64,000 nucleotides of DNA, from the NCBI RefSeq assembly GCF_000474275.2, contig NZ_ATAE01000003.1, positions 179,831-243,830 of the forward strand, read 5' to 3'. Numbering within the stretch: the stretch's first letter is position 1; each line of letters starts with the position of its first letter. The notes below the pieces were generated by a model. The model was not told the origin of the DNA. It was given only the letters and a program-made list of their open reading frames with translations, and ran no database searches. The stretch is from Alkalihalophilus marmarensis DSM 21297. Its GTDB lineage: Bacteria > Bacillota > Bacilli > Bacillales > Bacillaceae_D. This document shows positions 17,560-26,200 of the stretch, piece by piece. A program made the translations under genes and the position numbers.

Positions 17560-17676
17560 TTAAAAAATACCTCGAATAAAGCCCGTGATTAATCTTGGGA
17601 TAAATAGTACAACATCACCGATGATGCCAATCGTGGTGCTCAGCAACATGTCCTTATCTTTCTGTTGCTCGCTCAT
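17560..17676 (-). CDS. Small amphipathic protein, 38 aa
   Basis: A short gene with a good ribosome site (AAAGGAG, 8 nt before ATG 17676). It encodes MSEQQKDKDMLL.. followed by a hydrophobic or amphipathic stretch (IGIIGDVVLFIPRLI) and ends GFIRGIF. The charged head plus single hydrophobic helix suggests a membrane-associated peptide. It precedes the PH-domain gene on the same strand. It resembles a type of short Bacillus ORF I have seen, but I cannot name a family. Confidence 0.6.
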   Translation of the reverse strand: MSEQQKDKDMLLSTTIGIIGDVVLFIPRLITGFIRGIF

Positions 17677-17782
17677 CTTATCAACTCCTTTAATTATTGT
17701 TAAATTATACCATATAATCTTGTGGGGTTATCAAGCGTTGACAACTTTCTTAAGGTGTCATACAGTAAAATTAATTAGATGA

Positions 17783-18012
17783 CAGGTGGTGACCCAATTA
17801 CATGAAGTACTAATCCTATTTTAGAAAACAACCAATTGAAGGCATGTTAAAGCAGGTGTGTTCCCTGTTTTATTTATTGATGCCTCAATTATCGTTTTCA
17901 GGATAGGATTGGTCTTCTATAGTTGGAATAACATCAATAATAGTCTCTATTATTTGGTGCACCCTGCTATACGTATGCCTCCTATCCTGAACAAGGATAG
18001 GAGGCTTTCTTT
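17783..18012 (+). promoter_or_regulatory. Ribosome-mediated attenuator leader of the ABC-F gene
   Basis: Four segments can pair in alternative ways: 1 aatcctat (17812-17819); 2 caggataggatt (17899-17910); 3 tcctatcctg (17980-17989); 4 ggataggaggc (17995-18005). Segments 3 and 4 make an 11-bp terminator (17977-17987 / 17995-18005) with a following tttcttt. Segments 2 and 3 pair perfectly over 10 bp as an antiterminator. Segments 1 and 2 pair over 8 bp. Segment 1 overlaps the stop of a three-codon ORF. Genes for Vga/VmlR-type ABC-F proteins are known to be induced by antibiotic-stalled ribosomes through such leaders. Confidence 0.75.
17802..17813 (+). CDS. Three-codon leader peptide (Met-Lys-Tyr)
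   Basis: ATG AAG TAC TAA, preceded by an AGGTGGTGA box about 11 nt upstream. The stop codon overlaps attenuator segment 1, so a ribosome halted here would mask it and free segment 2 to form the antiterminator. A similarly tiny uORF is known upstream of the Listeria Vga-like gene lmo0919. The role is inferred from geometry. Confidence 0.5.
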   Translation: MKY

Positions 18013-18048
18013 GTCTCCAAGTACATTATAGAAAACGGAGATGGTGTC

Positions 18049-19623
18049 ATGTTGCTAGAAGCAAGTAATCTAAAACATAGTGTAGCGGAACGAACGTTAT
18101 TTACCATTGAGTCTTTAAAGATTGAAAATGGTGAGCGTATTGGCTTAGTTGGACCTAACGGTTGTGGGAAAACGACTTTATTAAAAGGACTGGCCGGAGA
18201 GACTGTATTTGATAAAGGCAGCGTCATCAAGCACAGTACATGTGAAATATTGCCGCAATTAAAGCGGACAGACGCGATTAAAAGCGGGGGAGAGGTAACT
18301 CAAGAATACATTAATCAAGCATTGTTGAGGGAACCTAAGCTCCTGTTAGCTGATGAACCCACCACTCACCTAGATACAGATCATATTGAATGGCTGGAAC
18401 AGAAATTAAAAAGGTGGAAGGGAGCTTTAGTTATTGTTTCTCACGATCGTGCATTCTTAGATGCAGTATGCACAAAGATCTGGGAGCTAAGTGATGAGAA
18501 GTTAAATGAATTTAAAGGGAATTATACGGAATATGTTAAACAAAAAGAGATTCAAAAGCGTAAACATGAGACTGATTATGAGAAGTACGAAGAGAAGAAA
18601 AAACAACTGGAATCTGCATTAAAGGCAAAAGAACAGAAAGCAAAAAGAGCGACGAAAAAACCAAAGAATATTAGTCGTTCAGAAGCCAGTATTACTGGAG
18701 CTAAACCTTATTATGCAAAGAAGCAGAAAAAACTTCAGCAAGTAGGGAAATCAATAGAAACAAGGCTTAATAAGCTTGAAAAAGTTAAAAAGCCAAATGA
18801 ACCTGCCGAGCTGAAAATGACGCTGCCTAATGAAGATCGATTTAATGGAAGGATTATGATTAGAACAAAAAACCTGCGAGGCACCGCTGGAAGCAAGCTC
18901 CTCTTTGAAGCGAACAGCTTTTACCTGTGCGGCGGGGATAAGGCAGCTGTAATTGGACCGAATGGCAGCGGGAAGACCACATTTATTAAAAAGTTGATAC
19001 AAGCAGATGAAGGAATCAAGCTCTCACCATCACTTAAAATGGGTTATTTCAGTCAAGATCTCTCGATTCTTAATCTAGAAAAGACCATATTAGAAAATGT
19101 GAGGGAGGGATCTATACAAAATGAAACTCTCATTCGTACAGTTCTCGCAAGACTTCACTTTAAAAGGGAGGATGTCCACAAGCCAGTCAAGGTGCTTAGT
19201 GGAGGAGAACGTGTGAAGGTAGCATTAGCAAAGTTGTTTGTAAGTGATATCAATACTCTTATCTTAGATGAACCAACCAACTTTTTAGATATGCAGGCAG
19301 TAGAGGCATTAGAATCATTGCTTAAAGAATATAAAGGAAGTATAGTAGTCGTTTCACATGACCGCCGTTTTCTTGAAAATGTGGCGACAAAGGTGATAGC
19401 GATTGAACACAAGCAGCTGAAATATTTTGATGGGTCCTATAAGGAATATAAACAATATGAGTCAATAGAAAATCGAGATATGAGCGAAGACCAGGCACTT
19501 ATTCTAGAAACGAAAATATCTGAAGTTTTAAGCCGATTGAGTATCGAACCAACGGAGGAATTAGAAAGAGAATTTCAGAGACTGGTTGAGGAGAGGAGAA
19601 AGCCTAAAGGAAATCAATCTTGA
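18049..19623 (+). CDS. Vga-type ABC-F ribosome protection protein
   Basis: ABC-F proteins bind stalled ribosomes and dislodge antibiotics; the Vga branch protects against lincosamides, pleuromutilins and streptogramin A. This 524-residue protein has two ATPase domains and no membrane domain. NBD1: Walker A GPNGCGKTT (about residue 38), a very short helical region, SGGEVTQ and LLADEPTTHLD. NBD2: GPNGSGKTT, LSGGERVKVALAKL and LILDEPTNFLD. Between them (about residues 165-265) is a long Lys-rich coiled-coil arm, the antibiotic-resistance domain. NBD1's compressed SGGEVTQ region is characteristic of Vga. Expression is probably controlled by the upstream attenuator. The drug spectrum cannot be read from sequence. 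Confidence 0.9.
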   Translation: MLLEASNLKHSVAERTLFTIESLKIENGERIGLVGPNGCGKTTLLKGLAGETVFDKGSVIKHSTCEILPQLKRTDAIKSGGEVTQEYINQALLREPKLLLADEPTTHLDTDHIEWLEQKLKRWKGALVIVSHDRAFLDAVCTKIWELSDEKLNEFKGNYTEYVKQKEIQKRKHETDYEKYEEKKKQLESALKAKEQKAKRATKKPKNISRSEASITGAKPYYAKKQKKLQQVGKSIETRLNKLEKVKKPNEPAELKMTLPNEDRFNGRIMIRTKNLRGTAGSKLLFEANSFYLCGGDKAAVIGPNGSGKTTFIKKLIQADEGIKLSPSLKMGYFSQDLSILNLEKTILENVREGSIQNETLIRTVLARLHFKREDVHKPVKVLSGGERVKVALAKLFVSDINTLILDEPTNFLDMQAVEALESLLKEYKGSIVVVSHDRRFLENVATKVIAIEHKQLKYFDGSYKEYKQYESIENRDMSEDQALILETKISEVLSRLSIEPTEELEREFQRLVEERRKPKGNQS

Positions 19624-19630
19624 AAAAGAG

Positions 19631-19674
19631 GAGGAAGCTTGAGGTATTTTAAACCGTCAAGCTTCCTCTTTTTT
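19631..19674 (+). terminator. Rho-independent terminator of the ABC-F gene
   Basis: A 12-bp perfect stem gaggaagcttga / tcaagcttcctc with TTTTTT after it. Confidence 0.92.
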
Positions 19675-19859
19675 AAATCATGCTTATAGAGAGGGTTCAT
19701 AAAAGTGTCAACAAATATAGCGACAAAAATTGATTTTGATTTTGTTTTTCAAATTACTGTAATCTATTAGGATAAATATAAATTATTATTTCGAAATAAA
19801 TAATTTATAGAGACTAGATTGTATCATCACGTTGCACAAAGAGAAGTCAAGAAATGAGA

Positions 19860-19874
19860 ATGAAAGCGTCATCA
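19860..19874 (+). promoter_or_regulatory. cre-like site before the PTS regulator
   Basis: atgaaagcgtcatca matches the cre consensus at 14 of 15 positions. It lies 51 bp ahead of the PRD regulator gene, in a 251-base gap after the terminator that otherwise shows only AT-rich promoter-like sequence. Confidence 0.6.
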
Positions 19875-19925
19875 AAGGTAATCTATTTGCTGTTAAAATA
19901 AAACTAAACAAGGGGGATGTAGCTT

Positions 19926-21974
19926 ATGTATCTAGATGAGAGGAGCAACTCAATTTTAAAAAAAGTTGTCGGTAATCCAGATATATCCAATAAAGAATTG
20001 GAAAATAAGTATCGTTTGTCCCGAAGACAAATCAGTTATAGCTTCAGTAAAATTAATAGCTGGCTAAAGGATAATAATTACCCAACTATTACAAGAACGA
20101 ACAGTGGTAATTTTATTGTCAATCCTATATTAATTGAATTATTTGCAGATAACACAGAAAATAATTCACCAACTCAATATATTCCATCAGAAAAGGAACG
20201 TGCTGAGTTTATTATCTTAATTCTTTTAAGCAGTGAAGAAGAGTTATCGTTAATTCACTTTTCAAGCGCGCTTCAAGTTAGTAAGAATACTATTTTACGA
20301 GATATGAAAGCAGCTCAAAAAATGGTGAACCAATATCATTTGGAAATTGCATACTCTAGAATGCATGGCTATGACGTGGTTGGAACAGAGTGGAATAAAC
20401 GGAGGCTGCTTATAGATGTTTTAAGGGGAGTCTTTAACATCTATAAAGGAGAAATCTATATTCAGCAATTTGTTCAACTATCTTCTGCTAATATTGAAAA
20501 AATAAAGGAACAAATGGTTGAAGTTGAAAATCGTTTAGAATTAAAGTTTATTGACGAACGAATTAAAATACTACCTTATATTATTGCAGCTCTATTAAAG
20601 AGAATTAAGAAGGGCAATTTATTAAAAGATTCCTATCACATACACTACGATGAGTTATCCGATACAAAAGAATTTGAGGCAGCGGAAATTTTAATACAAG
20701 ATATAGAGAATATCCCGAAGGAGGAGAGGTTATTTATTACGCTTCAACTTTTAACCTCTAACGTATTAACATCCCAATTTCTAACGGAAAGTGAATTGCC
20801 TCACTTAAAAAGAGCTTTAAGAGATAGTTTAGAGTTATTTGAGAAAAAAGCATGCATTATTTTTAAGGAAAAAGACGCTCTTTTAGATAGATTAGTATTG
20901 CATATGAAACCTGCATATTACCGAATCAAATATGCTCTTACAACGGAATATTCAATACTCAATAAAGTGAGCGAAGAGTTTGAAGCTATTCATTTCATCG
21001 TAAAAGACTCAATTAAGCCGTTCAAGGATTATATAGGAACCGACATTCCTGAAAATGAAATTATGTTTATCACTATTTTTATTGGTGGTCACCTTATTAA
21101 TAGTGGGGAAACGATTTCTTTTAAGAAAAAAGCTGCTGTTGTATGTCCGAATGGAGTTTCAATTTCAAGACTGATGGAAAATACTTTACGAGATTTATTT
21201 CCTGAGTTTTATTTCTATCAAGCATTTTCGATCCGTGAATTTGAAAAATTAGATTTAGACTATGATCTAGTTTTTTCACCAGTCCCTCTACAAACAGAAA
21301 AACATCTCTTTATAGTCGATCAATTTATAACAGATTTTGAAAAGAGGCAGTTGAGACAGAGAGTAATGCAAGTGATTTTTGGTTTGAATTCTTCTGTTGT
21401 GAAAATTGACCAGCTCATGCACGTAATTGAAAAACATGCAGATATTCATGAAAGACCAGGCCTTGAGAAAGCACTTCAAGAATATTTTTCACTTAAAGTC
21501 GCTACTGAGGAAACCTCAACAAAGAAAGGGGAGCAGTTAACTGATTTTATTACATCAGATACTATCCAGGTAATAGAATCTGTTTCGAGTTGGCAAGAGG
21601 CACTCTCACTAGCAGCTGCACCTTTACTAGAGCAAGGAGTAATAACAGAGCAGTATATTACAGCTATGAAAAATCAATATACAGAAATGACACCTAATAT
21701 AGTTCTTAGATTAAATGTTGCTATTCCTCATGCTCGGCCTGATGATGGGGTTCATAAAGTGGGAATGAGCTTACTAAAAATCAAGGAAGGACTGCTTTTT
21801 AAAGAGAATGAGAGAATACATTTAATCGTAGTTATTGCAGCAGTCGATAAGAATCAACATTTGCAAGCCCTACTCCAACTAATGAAATTAGCAGAAAAGA
21901 ATGAAGTTATTCATGAGATAAAGAATGCTGAAGATGCAGAGAACATTCATCAATTGATCAAGACTGCCCTGTAG
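19926..21974 (+). CDS. PRD-containing PTS regulator with EIIB and EIIA domains
   Basis: A MtlR/LicR-type activator of 682 residues. Order: N-terminal helix-turn-helix (about 15-60, SNKELENKYRLSRRQISYS), a second HTH (about 95-145), two PTS regulation domains (about 180-390) whose His residues are phosphorylated by HPr or EIIB, an EIIB-like domain (AAVVCPNGVSISRLMENTL, about 400-490) and a C-terminal EIIA domain with the active His in NVAIPHARPDDG (about residue 603). Such proteins activate a neighbouring PTS operon when its substrate is transported. Here the partners are the galactitol-type PTS genes downstream. Inducer: probably a polyol. Confidence 0.9.
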   Translation: MYLDERSNSILKKVVGNPDISNKELENKYRLSRRQISYSFSKINSWLKDNNYPTITRTNSGNFIVNPILIELFADNTENNSPTQYIPSEKERAEFIILILLSSEEELSLIHFSSALQVSKNTILRDMKAAQKMVNQYHLEIAYSRMHGYDVVGTEWNKRRLLIDVLRGVFNIYKGEIYIQQFVQLSSANIEKIKEQMVEVENRLELKFIDERIKILPYIIAALLKRIKKGNLLKDSYHIHYDELSDTKEFEAAEILIQDIENIPKEERLFITLQLLTSNVLTSQFLTESELPHLKRALRDSLELFEKKACIIFKEKDALLDRLVLHMKPAYYRIKYALTTEYSILNKVSEEFEAIHFIVKDSIKPFKDYIGTDIPENEIMFITIFIGGHLINSGETISFKKKAAVVCPNGVSISRLMENTLRDLFPEFYFYQAFSIREFEKLDLDYDLVFSPVPLQTEKHLFIVDQFITDFEKRQLRQRVMQVIFGLNSSVVKIDQLMHVIEKHADIHERPGLEKALQEYFSLKVATEETSTKKGEQLTDFITSDTIQVIESVSSWQEALSLAAAPLLEQGVITEQYITAMKNQYTEMTPNIVLRLNVAIPHARPDDGVHKVGMSLLKIKEGLLFKENERIHLIVVIAAVDKNQHLQALLQLMKLAEKNEVIHEIKNAEDAENIHQLIKTAL

Positions 21975-21994
21975 AAAAAATTGGAGGTAATTAT

Positions 21995-22285
21995 ATGAGT
22001 ATTCCAACGGTGCTAATTGCATGTGGAGCAGGTATTGCTACTTCAACGATTGTGTGCGAAAGAGTTGAAACGTTATTTAAGGAACAGAAAGTTCGTGCTC
22101 AGGTCATCCAATGCATGATTTCAGAGGTTTCATCCCTCCAGGACGGAGCAAGTTTGGTGATTTCGACAACCATTCTTCCGCGAGCCTATAACATACCTTC
22201 AATCATTGCAACAGCTTATGTATCTGGGGTTGGTATGGAAGAGCTGGATCGAAAAATACTGAATCTTTTAAAAAATAAGCAGTGA
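21995..22285 (+). CDS. PTS EIIB component, galactitol type (copy 1)
   Basis: A 96-residue cytoplasmic phosphocarrier. The active Cys is in LIACGAGIATSTIV (residue 10), followed by the phosphate loop typical of GatB. It lies 20 bp after the regulator and 11 bp before the first dehydrogenase. A second EIIB (26197) has the same motif, so the locus carries two paralogues; this copy sits away from EIIA and EIIC and might serve signalling to the regulator. That role is inference. Confidence 0.9.
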   Translation: MSIPTVLIACGAGIATSTIVCERVETLFKEQKVRAQVIQCMISEVSSLQDGASLVISTTILPRAYNIPSIIATAYVSGVGMEELDRKILNLLKNKQ

Positions 22286-22296
22286 TAGGAGGAACT

Positions 22297-23343
22297 ATGA
22301 AAGCCGCAGTGTTGCATTCAGAGAATAGGATTATCTATCAAGAAGTAGACATTGATCATTGTAAGGAAGATGAAGTAAAGGTACAAGTAATGGCAGCGGG
22401 GATTTGTGGCTCTGATACCCATAAATTAATGACAGAGTGGAAGTATAGTTTGCCAGCTATTATGGGTCACGAGTTTTCAGGCTTAATAGTAGAAAGAGGG
22501 AATGCTGTTACAAATGTTGAGGTTGGTGATAGAGTTGTGGCCATTCCTTTTACCCCCTGTAAGATGTGCAGTTATTGCAATAGTGGGGAGTTCTCTTTAT
22601 GTGAGAATCATGGAATGCTTGGGTCGAAATCACCTGGTGGATTTGCTGAATACGTCAATATAAAAGCAACTAATGTATTACCTATAAATGGAATGGATTT
22701 TGAGGAAGCTGCGATGATCGAACCTCTCGCAGTAGCTTTACATGGTGTGCTACATATACACCCTCGTATTGGGGATAAAGCAGCTGTTTTTGGAGTTGGA
22801 ACAATTGGGATTCTAGTTATTCAATGGTTGAAGATTGCTGGAGTAAAAGAAATTATTGCAATCGACATATCCGATGAAAAATTAGAAGAGGCCAAAATGA
22901 TGGGGTGCGAGAGAACAATTAATCCTCTAAAAGAAGATTTAGTAGAAACTGTTTTATCATATACCAATGGTGAAGGTGTAGACCTTTCATTAGAATGTGC
23001 TGGTTCCAAAGTGACGCAAGAACAGTGTCTTCTTGTTACTCGTAAAAAGGGTAAAGTGGGGTATTTAGGCATTGCTTACTCTGATGTACTTTTAAAAGAA
23101 CACGCCTTCGAAAGCATTTTTAGAAAAGAATTAACACTTAAAGGATTTTGGAATTCCTATTCTGCTCCTTTTCCTGGGGAAGAATGGATAAAGAGTATTG
23201 AATATATTCAAAATGGACGGATTAAGTTAAAAGAATTAATCTCACATCGCTACAAACTTGAGGAAACACAGAAAGCATTCGATATGATGATCAACCGAAA
23301 AGAAACGTATGGAAAAGTATTAATTCTACCAAATAAGGAGTGA
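22297..23343 (+). CDS. Zinc-dependent polyol(-phosphate) dehydrogenase 1
   Basis: A medium-chain dehydrogenase of 348 residues from ATG 22297 (AGGAGG 6 nt upstream). Catalytic zinc: Cys in AAGICGSDTHKLM and GHE in IMGHEFSG. Structural zinc: CKMCSYCNSGEFSLC. Rossmann motif GVGTIGIL (about residue 170). It resembles galactitol-1-phosphate and sorbitol dehydrogenases. In this locus it most likely oxidises a PTS-imported polyol phosphate. It is followed after 5 bp by a second such gene. The substrate is not proven by sequence. Confidence 0.88.
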   Translation: MKAAVLHSENRIIYQEVDIDHCKEDEVKVQVMAAGICGSDTHKLMTEWKYSLPAIMGHEFSGLIVERGNAVTNVEVGDRVVAIPFTPCKMCSYCNSGEFSLCENHGMLGSKSPGGFAEYVNIKATNVLPINGMDFEEAAMIEPLAVALHGVLHIHPRIGDKAAVFGVGTIGILVIQWLKIAGVKEIIAIDISDEKLEEAKMMGCERTINPLKEDLVETVLSYTNGEGVDLSLECAGSKVTQEQCLLVTRKKGKVGYLGIAYSDVLLKEHAFESIFRKELTLKGFWNSYSAPFPGEEWIKSIEYIQNGRIKLKELISHRYKLEETQKAFDMMINRKETYGKVLILPNKE

Positions 23344-23348
23344 TCAAA

Positions 23349-24383
23349 ATGAAAGCAGTATTAAAAAAAGAAGCTGGTTATGACAAGATGTCATTAGAGA
23401 CAGTGGAGGAACCAAAAGTTAAAAATGATTTAGTGAAAATTAAGGTTGCTTTTACTGGGATTTGTGGTACCGATATTCATACGTTCACCGGTGAATACAA
23501 AAATTCAAAAACTCCTGTGGTGTTAGGACATGAATTTTCAGGAATAATTGTAGAAGTAGGGCCGGATGTTAAATATTTAAAAGTAGGAGACCGCGTGACA
23601 AGTGAAACGACCTTTACTACTTGCGGGGAGTGTAAATATTGTCTAGAGAAAGATTATAACCTCTGTTCTAATAGAAAAGGAATTGGTACTCAAGTTAACG
23701 GTAGTATGGCTGAATATGTGTTATCACGTGAAGAAAGTGTACATGTTCTAGCTGATACAATCAGTTTAGAGGCAGGCGCTTTAACAGAACCCCTTGCTTG
23801 CTGCGTCCATGCTGGATTGGAGAAAACATCGATTCATAAAGATGATGTAGTGTTAATATTTGGTCCAGGACCAATTGGTTTATTACAATGTCAAGTGGCT
23901 AAGGCACAAGGAGCTTTTGTAATATTAGCGGGTATCACCAAGGATAATGATCGTTTAGAGCTAGCTAAGGCATTAGGTGTTAATGTTGTAGTTGATGTCC
24001 TAAAAGAAGATTTAGCTGCAGTAGTTTTTAAACACACTGATGGATATGGAGTTGATAAGGTCTTCGAATGTTCAGGTGCGGTTGCGGCTTTAAATCAGGG
24101 GTTGCCTCTCGTTAAGAAAAAGGGTACTTTCGTTCAAGTTGGGATATTTGCAAATAAAACCAATCCACTCGACCAAGAAGCTATTGTACAACGAGAAATA
24201 AACTACATAGGTACACGTTCTCAAAAGCCGAGCTCTTGGGAAAAAGCATTGCTTCTCTTAGAGGAAGGCAAGATTGATGTTGATAAAATGATTACTAAAT
24301 TTGTGGCTTTAGAAGAGTGGAGAAAAGGCTTTGAAGCAGTAATTGAAGGCAATGAAATTAAGGTGATGATTAAATCGCAATAG
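23349..24383 (+). CDS. Zinc-dependent polyol(-phosphate) dehydrogenase 2
   Basis: 344 residues from ATG 23349, behind AAGGAGTGA that overlaps the end of dehydrogenase 1. Catalytic zinc: FTGICGTDIHTF and VLGHEFSG. Structural zinc: CGECKYCLEKDYNLC. Rossmann motif GPGPIGLL. Paired dehydrogenases also occur in the Listeria pentitol PTS locus, where they oxidise arabitol and xylitol phosphates to xylulose 5-phosphate. Here it ends the first segment of the locus at a terminator. Confidence 0.88.
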   Translation: MKAVLKKEAGYDKMSLETVEEPKVKNDLVKIKVAFTGICGTDIHTFTGEYKNSKTPVVLGHEFSGIIVEVGPDVKYLKVGDRVTSETTFTTCGECKYCLEKDYNLCSNRKGIGTQVNGSMAEYVLSREESVHVLADTISLEAGALTEPLACCVHAGLEKTSIHKDDVVLIFGPGPIGLLQCQVAKAQGAFVILAGITKDNDRLELAKALGVNVVVDVLKEDLAAVVFKHTDGYGVDKVFECSGAVAALNQGLPLVKKKGTFVQVGIFANKTNPLDQEAIVQREINYIGTRSQKPSSWEKALLLLEEGKIDVDKMITKFVALEEWRKGFEAVIEGNEIKVMIKSQ

Positions 24384-24398
24384 GACTTTTACTGAATT

Positions 24399-24437
24399 GA
24401 CACTTTATTTATCTAATTGGATAAAGTGTCTTTTTTT
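24399..24437 (+). terminator. Terminator after the dehydrogenase pair
   Basis: A 10-bp stem gacactttat / ataaagtgtc followed by TTTTTTT. It splits the PTS locus into separate transcripts. Confidence 0.92.
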
Positions 24438-24591
24438 GAATTTTTATCACAAAGCTACACAGTTATTTAGACACAAAAGTGAATGAAACCTTAGGTTAAT
24501 GATGAGTAATGAATGATAATATTAAAAGGTATATGAAAATTACAACAACCCACACCAGGCAGTGTGAAAACTAAATGTAGAGGTGATAGCC

Positions 24592-25464
24592 TTGACCAAA
24601 ATTGGAATTATTAATGTAGATCATTCACCTTCAGGATTACATCAATTTCTTCAAAGAATTCTGTCACAACTATCCTCTTATGAGGTGGTGGGAATCGAAT
24701 GGAATGATCACGAAGGTAAAATGCATACAAAAGACCTTCACGAATATGCTTCATCTTATCCTGTATTGCAAACGGTTTCTTCCGATGTCTTAGAAAGATT
24801 AATTGGAGACCTTCATTTATTTAGTCGGATAATTGTTATTGGCGGGATAAATGTTTTTAAGGAATTAAAAAAAGTAAATAATCAGATTGAATTTTTGTTT
24901 GTACCTGCATCAATACACAATAATATAACATGGACGGAGCTATCTCTTGGTTATGATACAGCCCTCAATTCTATTATTGAAAGTACGTTAAAAATAAAGG
25001 ACACAATCGAATCTCTCAAATATTCAATACCAAGACTATTTGGTGTTCAAATCCCGGGAGAAGCACCTTCTAAGATGCTTAAAGATCTTTCTATCGCAGT
25101 AGATGGATTTTATTTAGAAAGTCAGTCTAATCAAAATCAGTTTAATAGAGACAATAGTTGTTCGATTCAGCAGTCTTTAAAGAATAATTTTTCCAATGGA
25201 TTGACCTACTCATTTTTGCTATTTGATGAGAGAATATATGCGGCAAACATTCCAGAGTACTCTCTTCCTGAACTTGATGTTGATTGGAAAGTTATTCAAA
25301 TTGATGAAGCACTCTGTATGGGACAAAATCCATCTGCTTTAGACCGAATAATAGCTAAGACATTTGCCAATCAGGCAGTGGAATGGGTTCATTCTCATGC
25401 AAAATCCGAAGTCCTTTATATTGATCGAAGAGAAGTGAAAAGGAAAAGTTATTCAAGAGTTTAA
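24592..25464 (+). CDS. Phosphofructokinase-like pseudoenzyme
   Basis: 290 residues from TTG 24592 (SD AGAGGTGAT; a GTG at 24583 lies inside the SD and is rejected). The whole protein aligns with bacterial PFK: IGIINVDHSPSG to the N-terminal IGVLTSGGDSPG, IIVIGGINVFKEL to VVIGGDGSYQGA, VPASIHNNI..LSLGYDTALN to VPGTIDNDI..IGFDTALN, and NPSALDRIIAKTFANQAVEW to the C-terminal [20 protein letters not shown]. Catalytic residues are lost: the ATP/Mg loop GGDGS is GGINV, the base Asp127 of TIDNDI is His, and MGR and VQRGG have no Arg. It is therefore unlikely to be a kinase; a ligand-sensing or scaffolding role in the polyol locus is inferred. Confidence 0.8.
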   Translation: MTKIGIINVDHSPSGLHQFLQRILSQLSSYEVVGIEWNDHEGKMHTKDLHEYASSYPVLQTVSSDVLERLIGDLHLFSRIIVIGGINVFKELKKVNNQIEFLFVPASIHNNITWTELSLGYDTALNSIIESTLKIKDTIESLKYSIPRLFGVQIPGEAPSKMLKDLSIAVDGFYLESQSNQNQFNRDNSCSIQQSLKNNFSNGLTYSFLLFDERIYAANIPEYSLPELDVDWKVIQIDEALCMGQNPSALDRIIAKTFANQAVEWVHSHAKSEVLYIDRREVKRKSYSRV

Positions 25465-25496
25465 CAGCTTAGCTTGTATATCTAAGCTGTTTTTTC
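25463..25496 (+). terminator. Terminator after the PFK-like gene
   Basis: A 10-bp stem aacagcttag / ctaagctgtt running into TTTTTT. The PFK-like gene is thus a separate monocistronic unit. Confidence 0.9.
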
Positions 25497-25546
25497 TTTG
25501 AAAAACATCATCACAATGTTGTACAACCGAGGTTCAATGAATGGGG

Positions 25547-25561
25547 ATGAAAACGGATACA
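25547..25561 (+). promoter_or_regulatory. cre site before the EIIA-EIIB-EIIC operon
   Basis: atgaaaacggataca fits the consensus WTGNAANCGNWNNCW at all 15 positions, the best cre in the window. It lies 160 bp ahead of the EIIA gene. No clear sigma-A promoter was resolved; a TATAAA (25584) follows. Confidence 0.75.
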
Positions 25562-25720
25562 TTTTGAGCTGGTGTGATGCTACTATAAATATAGAAAGAG
25601 AAAGACAGCAGCAATCTCACATCTGCTTGAGGGTATTTCCTTTCATTTACATTGCTTTTGAGTAACTGAAATATTGAAGTTAAATACCAAGCTTATGATA
25701 TTTATTAGGAGGAGTACAAT

Positions 25721-26200
25721 ATGCATTTTGATGAAACATTAATTTTAAAAGATATAGAAGCATTAAGTTCAGAAGAAGCGATTCGAGTAATGGCAGGTAA
25801 TTTATTTGAAAAAGGTCTTGTAAAAGAAAGCTATATTGATGCGATTGTGGCAAGAGAAAAGAATTTTGCTACAGGTCTTCCTACAAAAGGTTACTCAGTT
25901 GCAATTCCTCATACAGATAAAGAGCATGTAAACGAGAAAGCAATTAGTGTAGGAATTATGAAGGAGCCGGTTGATTTTGTCATCATGGGTGAAGAGGGTG
26001 AAACAACGCCTGTTAAATTAGTATTCATGCTAGCCATGAATGAAAGTCATTCACAGTTAGAATTATTGCAACGCTTAATGCAAATTTTCCAAGATGATAG
26101 TATTTTAAATCAAATTGCCCATGAAGAGTCAAGGACAAAAGTAAAAGATCTACTTCTAAATCTTCTACAAGTTGAATTGAAAGGAGGTGAATTAAATTGA
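25721..26200 (+). CDS. PTS EIIA component, galactitol/fructose type
   Basis: A 159-residue cytoplasmic phosphocarrier that takes phosphate from HPr on His in GYSVAIPHTDKEHV (about residue 67). The remaining fold markers (KLVFMLAMNESHSQLELLQRL) fit the GatA/FruA EIIA superfamily. SD AGGAGGAG before ATG. The stop overlaps the TTG start of EIIB by 4 nt, so the two are translationally coupled. Confidence 0.92.
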   Translation: MHFDETLILKDIEALSSEEAIRVMAGNLFEKGLVKESYIDAIVAREKNFATGLPTKGYSVAIPHTDKEHVNEKAISVGIMKEPVDFVIMGEEGETTPVKLVFMLAMNESHSQLELLQRLMQIFQDDSILNQIAHEESRTKVKDLLLNLLQVELKGGELN

